Source: Pseudomonadota bacterium
GTDB lineage: Bacteria > Pseudomonadota > Alphaproteobacteria > Acetobacterales > Acetobacteraceae
Direction of reading: 5' to 3'
Assembly (NCBI GenBank): GCA_021805545.1
Contig: JAJZFB010000038.1
Coordinates: forward strand, 1 to 43,521
Length of the DNA: 43,521 nucleotides
Below the pieces are notes generated by a model, which saw only the letters and a program-made list of their open reading frames with translations, ran no database searches and had not been told where the DNA came from. Made by a program: the position numbers and the translations under genes. Shown piece by piece: positions 1 to 7,170 of the stretch; position 1 is the stretch's first letter; every line of letters starts with the position of its first letter.

Positions 1-125
1 AAACTTCTTCGCCAAAATCAAGCAATTCCGCGCCATCGCAACGCGCTATGACAAAACCGCCAGAAACTTCCTGGCCGGTGTACACCTCGCAGCCGTCGTA
101 ATCTGTCTCAAATGACCACAGGCCC
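1..125 (+). mobile_element. Right end of an IS5-family insertion sequence (partial)
   Basis: The window opens inside an insertion sequence whose left part lies outside. The end of the transposase reading frame (stop at 113-115) is followed within about 10 bases by CCACAGGCCC. Read on the other strand this starts GGGCCTGTGG, the style of terminal inverted repeat seen in several IS5-family subgroups. The next bases are TAA, compatible with the short TA/TNA-type target duplications of that family. The exact boundary at 125 is inferred, because the other inverted repeat cannot be seen. Confidence 0.6.
2..115 (+). CDS. IS5-family DDE transposase, C-terminal fragment (cut by window edge)
   Basis: Thirty-seven residues remain before TGA, including FRAIATRYDKTARNFLAGVH. 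This is the characteristic C-terminus of IS5-family DDE transposases: the catalytic Glu region followed by the RYDKTA..F segment and a hydrophobic tail. The visible part has no frameshift, so the element may be intact, but the DDE triad and the start are outside the window. It cuts and pastes its own element; no host role is implied. Confidence 0.8.
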   Translation, partial: NFFAKIKQFRAIATRYDKTARNFLAGVHLAAVVICLK

Positions 126-132
126 TAATACC

Positions 133-155
133 AGCGCATCTCACCTCATCGCGCT
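133..155 (+). repeat. Truncated copy (3' part) of the 76-bp dispersed structured repeat
   Basis: The 23 bases from AGCGCATCTCA to CATCGCGCT match 20 of 23 positions of 30189-30211 and resemble 15777-15799, the 3' portion of a dispersed element whose full copies lie at 15730-15805 and 30142-30217. The 5' two thirds are missing here, and the IS5-type end lies only about 7 bases upstream. This suggests that the IS insertion, or a deletion next to it, removed the rest. Confidence 0.5.
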
Positions 156-284
156 CTGATGCTCTCCCTTTTCGTGCCCCGTTTGGGGTATTCCAGGCCA
201 GCATGTCATCCGTGCGTGTGCGTGGTATTGCCCGTTTATCTTTCAAGCCTATGACGGCGGATTGAGTGATTCGCTTGAGATGCC

Positions 285-500
285 ATGCTGATGATTGAAA
301 CATACGAAGAATGGCTCGTGGAAGCCGCCAAGAACGAAACCTTCTCGCTGCTGGCTAAAGTGCCGGGATATACCGAGGCGCATTGTGGCAAAATGCGCAA
401 CCCGGCGGCGGAGCGCCGGCGGCTTGCGGATTATATCCGCGACTATGCGCCCCGTACCGCCTTCACCGCCATGCTCATCACCGCGGTTATGGGGCAGTAG
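285..500 (+). CDS. Small hypothetical protein (71 aa)
   Basis: An uninterrupted 71-residue frame starts MLMIETYEEW and has a plausible soluble composition: an acidic amphipathic start, a basic RRRLADYIRDYAPRT segment and a short hydrophobic end. I do not recognise a family. No convincing Shine-Dalgarno sequence precedes 285; an alternative ATG lies two codons further on. The frame overlaps the 3' end of the convergent glycosyltransferase gene by 14 bases. It sits just beyond an IS end, so it could be a remnant of a larger gene. Composition favours coding over noise, but only moderately. Confidence 0.4.
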   Translation: MLMIETYEEWLVEAAKNETFSLLAKVPGYTEAHCGKMRNPAAERRRLADYIRDYAPRTAFTAMLITAVMGQ

Positions 501-1971
501 CCGGGGGGGCGCGCAGCAAATCCTTACCGGTAAAAGTGGGAATGACCAGCAGCACCGTGCCCAGGTGCTGCACAACAAGCGCGGGGCCAGGTTTAAGGCT
601 ACGGAAATAAGCGGCGTAATGCTCGTAGGTGCTGGTTACATTGCCGGGCATGGCGATGAGCAGCACGTTTTTACCAATAAGCGATGCGGGCGGAACGGAA
701 AAGCCGAACTGGTGCGGGTCTGCCCCGAACACGGTAATGGCAATGTGCTGGTTGCGTAGCGCGTAGCCCAGCTTACCGGCATCAAACCAGCGCTGCGCCG
801 CCAGGGCATCGATTCCCGGCGGGATTTGCGTGGCTACCGAATCCCAGTCCACGGCCTGTAACAAGGGCGATTTGCCAGGCGGGAAGGCTTGGTTAAGGCG
901 CGGGATGATACCGAAAGAGACCTCGCCAGCCAGGATAAGCACGGCACCACCAAGTAATATTGCCGTAACGCGCGCCACCGCATTACGCAGGCGCGGGCGC
1001 CAGCGCGTGGCCCAGTCACCCAGCGCGGGAAACAGCATGAGATAGCCGGGCGCGGCCCAATGGTAGAGTACATGCGTGGAGGTCCACAGCCCCACCAGTG
1101 AGAAAAGCACAACCGGCACCACCGCGGCCCAGGAGAGCAGCCAGCCCGTGCGCGCCGCCGCGCCGCGCCAAAAGCCGCGCAGCAGCAGATAGATGATGGG
1201 AAGCCAGAGCCAGGGCAGGATGAACAAGGCCTCGCCGCCCCAAATAATGAACGGCATGGCCGGGCGCAGGCGCAGCCCCTCGGCACGGCCGCCCTGGTAG
1301 TGGAAGCTGGCCCAGCCATGTTGGGCATTCCAGTATAAAACCGGGGTGAAGAGCAGAAAGGCCAGCACCACCGCGCCCCATGGGGCGAAGCGGCGCAGCT
1401 CACGCCGTCCCGCGGGGTCGAACAGCACACCAAGCGCGGCACCCAGCAATACCAGTGCGGCGTTGTACTTGGAGAGCATGGCCAGCCCGGCGAACAGCCC
1501 CGCCGCCCACCACCAGCGCGGCGCGGGCTTGCCGCCCGGCAGGCCCAAGGCGCGGATAAGCGCGTAGAGGAAGGCGAGCAATGCCGTGTCCATCGGGCCA
1601 TCGGGCAGCACCCAGCTACCAGCGGCGAGCGAGAAAACCGGTGAGAGCGAATAGGCCACCACCGCCCAGAAGGCGGCGCGCTGGCCGTAAAGCCGCGCGG
1701 TGATGAGCCAGAGCAGCCAGGATGAAACGGCTGAGAGCACGACGAAAGGCAGCCTCACCACAATCGGCGCGGCGCTGCCGGTTATGTGCCGCGCCGCCAG
1801 CTCCAGCCACCAGGAGGCGAGCGGGTGGTCGAAATATGAGAGCGCGAAATGCGGCGAGGCCGCGATCATGTAGCTCTCATCCATGCCAAGCCCGGTGAAG
1901 CCAGCCAAAATCAGCCGGAACACCACTGCCACCGCCACAACCGCAAATGCTGCTTTCATGCCCGTGTGCAT
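487..1971 (-). CDS. GT39/PMT_2-type membrane glycosyltransferase (ArnT-like)
   Basis: This is a polytopic inner-membrane protein of about 494 residues. After a first membrane helix it carries GMDESY, the acidic motif of the first periplasmic loop in GT-C enzymes, and then YFDHPLASWWL, the loop signature of the PMT_2/ArnT/dolichyl-phosphate-mannose transferase superfamily. Roughly ten further hydrophobic segments follow, with a C-terminal soluble tail. Such enzymes transfer a sugar from a polyprenyl-phosphate carrier to lipid, glycan or protein on the periplasmic side; donor and acceptor cannot be told here. The frame stays open upstream into the preceding gene, so I place the start at the ATG at 1971 (ATG 1959 is an alternative), 25 bases after the DUF1223 stop. 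It is the last gene of the minus-strand b561 operon. Confidence 0.8.
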   Translation of the reverse strand: MHTGMKAAFAVVAVAVVFRLILAGFTGLGMDESYMIAASPHFALSYFDHPLASWWLELAARHITGSAAPIVVRLPFVVLSAVSSWLLWLITARLYGQRAAFWAVVAYSLSPVFSLAAGSWVLPDGPMDTALLAFLYALIRALGLPGGKPAPRWWWAAGLFAGLAMLSKYNAALVLLGAALGVLFDPAGRRELRRFAPWGAVVLAFLLFTPVLYWNAQHGWASFHYQGGRAEGLRLRPAMPFIIWGGEALFILPWLWLPIIYLLLRGFWRGAAARTGWLLSWAAVVPVVLFSLVGLWTSTHVLYHWAAPGYLMLFPALGDWATRWRPRLRNAVARVTAILLGGAVLILAGEVSFGIIPRLNQAFPPGKSPLLQAVDWDSVATQIPPGIDALAAQRWFDAGKLGYALRNQHIAITVFGADPHQFGFSVPPASLIGKNVLLIAMPGNVTSTYEHYAAYFRSLKPGPALVVQHLGTVLLVIPTFTGKDLLRAPPATAP

Positions 1972-1996
1972 GGCAAGCGGGCGCGGACTTGGCAAG

Positions 1997-2662
1997 CTAC
2001 TGCGTGGCCAGCCCCAGCACCGTGCCATTTTGGGCCTGTAGCAGCAGTGCCAGATGCTGGCCCGCCGGATGCGGAATGGTAAAGCGTTCATCCCAGCCAT
2101 TCCAGGGGCCAAGCGCGGTTATGCTGCGCACCACGTTCACCTCGGTAATGGTGCTGCCGCGGTTTTCCCCTCCCGTGATTTTGGTCTGGCTCTGGGAATC
2201 ATAACCAAACAGGATAATCTGCCCGGCGCCCTGGCCCTGAGGCACTTCAAGCGAGACCATGGCTCCGCCTTTAATGCTGAGTGGCACGGGTGGCAGCATG
2301 GCGGCCTTGGCGGACGCTATGGCGGCGGTGAGCTTGGCCTTGTTGCTGCCCACGAGCTGGGTTTTGCCATCCACCACCGCCTCGGGCGTGTAAACCTGGT
2401 TGTTGCTGAGCCTGGCATAATAAAATTGCCGCAGCGTGGTGTTCTTCGTGGCGTCGGTATCGTGCCAGCCGGGATTGTTCCAGTAGGTAACGTTGAGACT
2501 GAGCGGAAGAATATCCTTGTCCTGTGCCGCTAATTGCTTGAGCAGCGCATCCGCGGGAGGGCAGGAGGAACAGGCTTGCGATACAAACATCTCCACCAGA
2601 ACCGGACGGGCCTGGGCGGCGGGAGCGAGCAGCAGAAGCGCAATTATGGCAAGCCGCCTCAC
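1997..2662 (-). CDS. DUF1223 thioredoxin-fold secreted protein
   Basis: A 221-residue protein with a clear Sec signal peptide (MRRLAIIALLLLAPAAQA, cleavage after AQA). The motif VEMFVSQACSSCPPADALL near residues 23-41 holds a CxxC pair. This is the hallmark of the DUF1223 family, which adopts a thioredoxin-like fold and is exported. Its function is unestablished; a periplasmic thiol or redox role is inference from the motif. The start ATG overlaps the stop of the molybdoenzyme gene (ATGA), so the two are translationally coupled, which ties it to the cytochrome b561/molybdoenzyme pair. Confidence 0.85.
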   Translation of the reverse strand: MRRLAIIALLLLAPAAQARPVLVEMFVSQACSSCPPADALLKQLAAQDKDILPLSLNVTYWNNPGWHDTDATKNTTLRQFYYARLSNNQVYTPEAVVDGKTQLVGSNKAKLTAAIASAKAAMLPPVPLSIKGGAMVSLEVPQGQGAGQIILFGYDSQSQTKITGGENRGSTITEVNVVRSITALGPWNGWDERFTIPHPAGQHLALLLQAQNGTVLGLATQ

Positions 2663-3366
2663 GAACCAGAGAACCAGTTATAACCCTGGTCCTCCCAATA
2701 ACCGCCCGGATAGATATTCGTCACCGCCAGTTGCACCAGATTCTTGGGGTTCTTGAAGCCGAGCTTGGTGGGAATGCGCAGCCGCACCGGCGCGCCAAAG
2801 GCCGGGGTAAGCGGCGCGCCCAGGAAGGTAAGCGCCAGAATGGTTTGCGGGTGCAGGGCGGACTCCATGTCGATGGAAGAATAATACCCGTCGGCGCATT
2901 GGAAGGATACGTAACGGCATTTGGTATCGGCCCCCACGCGGTGCAGAAAATCGCTCAGCCTCACGCCGCCCCATTGGCCGATCACGCGCCAGCCCTCCAC
3001 GCAAACAAGCCGGGTAATCTGCTCCTGCTGCGGCAGAGCGCGCAGTTGGGTCAGGCTCCAGGGAGTCTTGTCCGTAATCTGCCCGCCCAGCTCCAGCTTG
3101 TAGGTGGTTTCATCCACCACGGGAGCTTGGGATATATCGTAAAACGCATTGAAGCGCGGGGGGCGGGTGATCTGGTCCGGCCGGAAGGTGGGGGCGAGGG
3201 TGTGCGGGTCGAACAAAGCCGCCTGCACGCGGTCATTCCAGGCGGACATGGCATGGAGAAATTTATCCGCGAGGTCCGGGTGCTGGGGGTCTTCGTAATC
3301 GCAACCCGTAAGGCTGGGGATAAGCCCCAGCGCCATGGCACGGAGCATGAGCTGGCGGCGGTTCAT
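2659..3366 (-). CDS. Molybdopterin-dependent oxidoreductase, sulfite oxidase/MsrP-like
   Basis: 235 residues. The N-terminus MNRRQLMLRAMALG ends in LIPSLTGC, which looks like a lipobox after a weak twin-arginine signal, so a membrane-anchored periplasmic protein is likely. The sulfite-oxidase-type molybdopterin domain fills the rest. RLVCVEGWRVIGQWGGV contains the Cys expected to ligate molybdenum, as in CVEAW of MsrP/YedY. The protein is shorter than YedY (about 330 aa). Family members reduce methionine sulfoxide (MsrP) or oxidise sulfite; the substrate is not determined here. The start ATG overlaps the stop of the cytochrome b561 gene (ATGA), so the b-type cytochrome is the probable electron partner. 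The frame is open upstream, but the overlap and lipobox fix the start. Confidence 0.85.
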   Translation of the reverse strand: MNRRQLMLRAMALGLIPSLTGCDYEDPQHPDLADKFLHAMSAWNDRVQAALFDPHTLAPTFRPDQITRPPRFNAFYDISQAPVVDETTYKLELGGQITDKTPWSLTQLRALPQQEQITRLVCVEGWRVIGQWGGVRLSDFLHRVGADTKCRYVSFQCADGYYSSIDMESALHPQTILALTFLGAPLTPAFGAPVRLRIPTKLGFKNPKNLVQLAVTNIYPGGYWEDQGYNWFSGS

Positions 3367-3962
3367 TGGCGGCCTCCCGTAACCATGGGGGGCAACACTT
3401 TGGGCACCAGCGCCACCAGCATGAGATGTACGGCCAGAAACGCCACAATGGCGGCCATGGCGAAGAAATGCACATAGCGCGACACAATATAGCCGCCGAG
3501 CAGGTCGCTCAGGGGCCAAAGCTGCACCGGCTTCCATATAGCCAGGCCCGAGAGCACCACCACCACGCCTGCCAGCAGCACACCGCAATAAAGCAGGCGC
3601 TGCACGGCGTTATAGGCGCCTGTATCGTGCTTCAAGCGGAAGCTGAGGGCGAGCTTCATATCCGCCCAGATGGCGCGCGGGCCGGGCGGCGCCAGCTTGC
3701 GCCAATGCCCGCTGGCGCCGGTCCAGACAAAGTAGATAAGCCCGTTGGCCACCAGCAGCCACATCATGGCCAAATGCCAGGCAATGGCCGCGCCCAGCCA
3801 TTGGCCGATGGTAATGGTGCCGGGAAAGGTGAAATTGAACAACGGCGAGGCATTATAAATCTGCCAGCCGCTGCCGATCATCATGACAATGGCAAAGGCG
3901 TTGAGCCAATGCGTTACCCGTAAAACCAAGGGGTGGATCGCCTGTTTTTTTGTGCCGCGCAT
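3363..3962 (-). CDS. Cytochrome b561 family protein
   Basis: 199 residues with four to five membrane helices. Histidines are placed as in di-heme b561/Ni-Fe-hydrogenase-type cytochromes: HPLVLRVTHWLNA near the N-terminus, AWHLAMMWLLVANG, and YVHFFAMAAIVAFLAVHLMLV near the C-terminus. It should pass electrons between the quinone pool and the molybdoenzyme encoded immediately downstream, taking the place of MsrQ/YedZ in the MsrPQ system. ATG 3962 is chosen because GGAG lies 8 bases upstream on the minus strand and homologues begin near this KKQAIHPLV segment. It is the first gene of a four-gene operon with ATGA overlaps. Confidence 0.85.
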   Translation of the reverse strand: MRGTKKQAIHPLVLRVTHWLNAFAIVMMIGSGWQIYNASPLFNFTFPGTITIGQWLGAAIAWHLAMMWLLVANGLIYFVWTGASGHWRKLAPPGPRAIWADMKLALSFRLKHDTGAYNAVQRLLYCGVLLAGVVVVLSGLAIWKPVQLWPLSDLLGGYIVSRYVHFFAMAAIVAFLAVHLMLVALVPKVLPPMVTGGRQ

Positions 3963-4041
3963 GGTGCTGCTCCAAAATTTGCCTTGTTTTGCGCCCAGTT
4001 TTGCCTTTGCCGCAAGGCATTGAAACGATGCCCATACGGCA

Positions 4042-4071
4042 TTGGGCATTGCGCCCACCCCGCACCATATA
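4042..4071 (+). promoter_or_regulatory. Possible promoter of the Met-rich protein gene
   Basis: TTGGGC (4042-4047) and CATATA (4066-4071) are separated by 18 bases and lie about 45 bases upstream of the ATG at 4117, within the divergent intergenic region shared with the cytochrome b561 operon. This is a match by eye to a sigma70-type pattern; an alternative sigma factor is not excluded. Confidence 0.3.
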
Positions 4072-4116
4072 GGCGCTGCGGGGCTAATCCCGTGCCATCA
4101 TAACAGGAGTTTGCCA

Positions 4117-4386
4117 ATGTCACGTATTTTTGCCGCCGCCTGCGCCCTGGCCCTGCTGGGTCCGGCCGCTTTTGCCCAAAACACCATGAGCAATACCATG
4201 GGCAGCACCATGGGTAACGGCATGAGCAGCGGCTCAGCCAGCACCCTGCCCAATGGCGGCACGGGCATGAAGCCCGCGAATGCCATGAAGCCTTTGCAAA
4301 ACAAGGCTCAGTCTACCATGGGGAGCGCCATGTCCAACACCATGGCCCCTGCGAATAACATGGGGAACGGTACCACCAGCCCGTAA
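4117..4386 (+). CDS. Small secreted methionine-rich protein
   Basis: 89 residues with a textbook signal peptide (cleavage after residue 20, GPAAFA|Q). The mature 69-residue chain has ten methionines, spaced every 4-7 residues in Ser/Thr/Asn/Gly-rich sequence (NTMSNTMGSTMGNGMSSG), and no Cys, aromatic or acidic residues. It is low complexity and probably disordered. AGGAG at the usual distance supports ATG 4117 rather than upstream codons. Divergent transcription from a cytochrome b561/MsrP-like operon recalls MrpX, a periplasmic Met-rich hypochlorite scavenger recycled by a YedY-type reductase in Azospira. A Cu(I)-binding Mets-motif role is the main alternative. Function is inference; coding potential is strong. 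Confidence 0.8.
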   Translation: MSRIFAAACALALLGPAAFAQNTMSNTMGSTMGNGMSSGSASTLPNGGTGMKPANAMKPLQNKAQSTMGSAMSNTMAPANNMGNGTTSP

Positions 4387-4396
4387 GCATTGAAGT

Positions 4397-4433
4397 CCGG
4401 CGGCTCTAATGGCTAAATCATTAAAGCCGCCGG
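4397..4433 (+). promoter_or_regulatory. Stem-loop enclosing the peroxiredoxin start codon
   Basis: CCGGCGGCT (4397-4405) is perfectly complementary to AGCCGCCGG (4425-4433). The 19-base loop holds the ATG at 4409. The stem could end transcripts of the Met-rich gene (there is no T tract) or hold the peroxiredoxin start in a structured context. The perfect 9-bp GC-rich pairing is directly visible; a regulatory role is inference. Confidence 0.5.
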
Positions 4434-5083
4434 GGGAGGGCGCCATCAGCACGCTCAATTCACGTCTGGCCGATCTTCTGGCTTCGCGCTGCGAGAACCC
4501 GGATTGGGCGGCGGCCTACCAGCAGATTATCGGTACGCTGCACCGCGATGGGTTCTACGAAGGCATGATCGGCCCTGGCCAAGCCTTCCCGGATTTTATG
4601 CTGCCCAGCGCCACGGGGCTTCTGGTGAGCCTGCGCGAGGAGCTGGCGCGCGGCCCGGTGGTGCTCACCTTTTTCCGGGGCGAATGGTGCCCGTTCTGCA
4701 AGCTCACCGCCGCCGCGCTGGCCGGGGCAGCGCCCCGCATTACCGCCGCGGGCGGGCGCATATTGGCGCTGACACCCGAAGGCGGGGAATGGCCGCTGCG
4801 CCTGCAACAGCGCGATAACAGCGCCTTCCAGGTTCTGGCGGATATAGATTTCGGCGTGGGGCTGGCCGCCGGGCTGGTGTTCAAAATCCCCCCGCTCTAC
4901 CGCGCCCGCGTGCAGGGGCTGCGGCTGGATTTACGCCAGGGCAACGCCGCCTGGTGCCTGCCCGTGCCGGCGGTGTTCGTCATCCGGCAGGATGGCGTTA
5001 TCGCCTGGCGCTTTGCCGATGTGGATTTCGCGCGCAGGCCCGAGCCGGATGAAATTCTGGCCGCGCTGGCGAGGCTGGGCTGA
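4409..5083 (+). CDS. Peroxiredoxin-like (AhpC/TSA family) protein
   Basis: 224 residues. A helical N-terminal extension (to about residue 50) precedes the thioredoxin-fold domain, which opens with GPGQAFPDFMLPSATG. VVLTFFRGEWCPFCKLT places C94 and C97 in a WCPFC active site, as in the peroxiredoxin-like AhpC/TSA subgroup that has a CxxC instead of the classic PxxxTxxC. The C-terminal PVPAVFVIRQDGVIAWRF strand matches the family. It probably reduces hydroperoxides in the cytoplasm (no signal peptide). No strong ribosome-binding site is visible before ATG 4409, which lies inside a stem-loop. The stop overlaps the start of the LysR gene (TGATG), so the two are coupled, 22 bases after the Met-rich gene. 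Confidence 0.85.
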   Translation: MAKSLKPPGEGAISTLNSRLADLLASRCENPDWAAAYQQIIGTLHRDGFYEGMIGPGQAFPDFMLPSATGLLVSLREELARGPVVLTFFRGEWCPFCKLTAAALAGAAPRITAAGGRILALTPEGGEWPLRLQQRDNSAFQVLADIDFGVGLAAGLVFKIPPLYRARVQGLRLDLRQGNAAWCLPVPAVFVIRQDGVIAWRFADVDFARRPEPDEILAALARLG

Positions 5084-5952
5084 TGGAGCTTGTCCAGGTC
5101 CGGTATTTTCTGGCGCTGGCGCGCACGCTTAATTTCACGCGCGCGGCGGCTGAGTGCAACGTCACGCAACCGGCCTTCTCGCGCGCGGTTCAGCGGCTGG
5201 AGGACGAGCTTGGCGGCGCGCTTTTGCACCGCGAGCGCAACGCCACGCAGCTATCCGCCTTGGGGCGCGAGATGCACCCGCATTTGCAGGCCATGGCGGA
5301 TGCCGCCGAGGCCGCCCAGGCCCTGGCCGCCACACACCGCGCGCCACGCGCGGGTAATTTGCGCATCGGCCTGGCGCCGGGCATCTCCACCACGCCCATC
5401 GCCAGCGCCATTACCGAGGTGCTGCGGGTTTTCCCCAGCGCGGAGCTTCATTATTCCGAATCATCAGCACCCGCCCTGGCGGATGCGATGCTGGCCGACG
5501 CGCTGGATTGCGCGCTGGTGCCGGAAGAGGCGGTTTTGCCCGAGCGCTGCAACCGCTGGCCGCTTTATACCGAGCTGGCCGTACTGGTATGCCCCGTCAC
5601 GCACCGCCTGGCGCGGCAGAATGATTGTTCCGCCGCCGACCTTGCGGGTGAGACGCTGCTGGTTGGCGAAACATGCGGCGGGTTCGGGAAAATGCTCGTG
5701 GAATCAAGGGGAGTTCAGCCCCGCCTGCAACAATGCCGCGGCTCCGCCACGCAGATTTGCGAGCTGGTGGCCGCAGGGCTGGGTATTGCATTGCTCTCCA
5801 ACCGCCTGCCCATCGCCGCACCGCTCACCAGCCGGGCCTTTACGGAGCCGGAACTTGCGCGGCGGATTCAGCTAACCGCCCTGGCCGGGCGGCCACTGGC
5901 CCCGGCGGCGGCGAGTTTCGTAAGATTGTGCCGCGCGCAGATGTTTTCATAA
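5083..5952 (+). CDS. LysR-family transcriptional regulator
   Basis: 289 residues. The winged helix-turn-helix occupies residues 1-60 (VRYFLALARTLNFTRAAAE, TQPAFSRAVQRLE), followed by a linker helix and a periplasmic-binding-protein-like effector domain from about residue 92 (GNLRIGLAPGIS). Length and layout are typical. Translation is coupled to the upstream peroxiredoxin-like gene through a TGATG overlap, so it may autoregulate this unit or respond to oxidants. Cysteines occur in the effector domain (GETCGGFG, LQQCRGSATQICEL), but not in the arrangement that would identify OxyR. Target and ligand are unknown. Confidence 0.9.
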   Translation: MELVQVRYFLALARTLNFTRAAAECNVTQPAFSRAVQRLEDELGGALLHRERNATQLSALGREMHPHLQAMADAAEAAQALAATHRAPRAGNLRIGLAPGISTTPIASAITEVLRVFPSAELHYSESSAPALADAMLADALDCALVPEEAVLPERCNRWPLYTELAVLVCPVTHRLARQNDCSAADLAGETLLVGETCGGFGKMLVESRGVQPRLQQCRGSATQICELVAAGLGIALLSNRLPIAAPLTSRAFTEPELARRIQLTALAGRPLAPAAASFVRLCRAQMFS

Positions 5953-5991
5953 AGGCTGATCCCCACGCCCCGGCATCCCCGCGCGGTGATT

Positions 5992-7123
5992 TTATTCCGC
6001 CATCGCCGAGGCTTCAGACCGTGTCGCCCCCACCCGTGCCGCCAGTGATGCCGCCATGAACGGGTCCAGCCCGCCATCCAGCACGGCTGCCGGGTTGCCG
6101 GTTTCGTGGCCGGTGCGCAAATCTTTCACCAGCTGGTACGGTGCCAGAACGTAGGAGCGTATCTGGTGGCCCCAGCCAATATCGGTTTTCGCGGCTTCGG
6201 TGGCCGCCGATGCCGCTTCGCGCTTCTGCAGCTCCATCTCGTACATGCGCGCCTTCAGCATGTTCATGGCCGTGGCGCGGTTACGGTGCTGAGAGCGGTC
6301 CGTCTGGCACGCCACGATAATGCCGGTGGGCACATGGGTAATGCGGATGGCGGACTCGGTCTTGTTAACGTGCTGGCCGCCAGCGCCGGAGGCGCGGAAC
6401 GTGTCCACCTTCAAATCCGCCGGGTTGATCTCGATCTCGATGCTGTCATCCACCACCGGATACACCCAGACCGAGGCGAAGCTGGTATGCCGGCGCGCGG
6501 CTGAATCGAACGGCGAGATACGAACAAGGCGATGCACGCCGCTTTCGGTCTTCAGCCAGCCATAGGCGTTGGGGCCGGAAATTTGCAAGCTGACAGATTT
6601 AATTCCGGCCTGCTCGCCCTCGGATTCATCCAGAACCTCGACCTTGAAGCCCTTGCGCTCCGCCCAGCGCGCATACATGCGGTAGAGAATGGCGGCCCAA
6701 TCCTGCGCTTCGGTCCCGCCGGACCCGGCGTTGATTTCCACGAAGGCGTCGCGCCCATCGGCCTCGCCGGACAGGAGGGATTCGATCTCTTTCTGCTTCG
6801 TGGCCTCGGCCAGGCGCTCCAGCGTGGCGATGCCGTCAGCCACCATGCCCTCATCGCCCTCGGCCTCGGCCATGGCGATCAGCTCCACCGTGTCTTTGGC
6901 CTCGGCCTCGATGGCCTGCACGCCTTCAATCATGCTGGCAAGCTGGTTACGCTCGCGCATAACGGCCTGCGCAGCCTCGGCGTCGTTCCACAGGTTGGGG
7001 TCTTCGGCGCGGTGGTTCAGCTCGGCGAGCTTTAGGGTTGCGGCATCCCAGTCAAAGATGCCTCCTCAGCAAGGCGGCCGAGCGGCCGATCTGCTCATTC
7101 AGTTGGTCGGATTCAGCGGACAT
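5992..7123 (-). CDS. prfB: Peptide chain release factor 2, with programmed +1 frameshift
   Basis: RF2 ends translation at UGA and UAA. The gene is split in two frames. Codons 1-23 run from ATG 7123 ([11 protein letters not shown]) to CTT, then an in-frame TGA (7054-7052); after a +1 shift, reading continues [12 protein letters not shown] to the stop at 5992, giving about 376 residues. RF2 signatures are clear: SPF tripeptide in [14 protein letters not shown] for stop-codon recognition and GGQ in [13 protein letters not shown] for peptidyl-tRNA hydrolysis. The shift site has the conserved AGGAGG-CAT-CTT-TGA-C layout, so this is autoregulation and not a broken gene. It is downstream of PBP1A and a small unknown gene on the same strand. 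Confidence 0.95.
7051..7066 (-). promoter_or_regulatory. prfB programmed frameshift signal
   Basis: On the minus strand the order is AGGAGG (7066-7061), CAT, CTT (7057-7055), TGA (7054-7052), C (7051). The internal Shine-Dalgarno-like hexamer three bases before the CUU slippery codon, and the poor UGAC stop context, reproduce the E. coli arrangement. When RF2 is scarce the ribosome pauses at UGA and slips +1 into the RF2 frame. Confidence 0.95.
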
Positions 7124-7170
7124 TAGCGCCCCTTACTCCAGCATGGCGCGTTCGTACAGTATGGAGCAGG

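Noticed and set aside
46-303. An 85-codon minus-strand frame across the IS end
   Set aside because: It spans the IS boundary and the repeat fragment, has no family resemblance and no ribosome-binding site.
7052-7054. Premature stop making prfB a pseudogene
   Set aside because: The TGA lies in a complete programmed frameshift site and the downstream frame is intact RF2.
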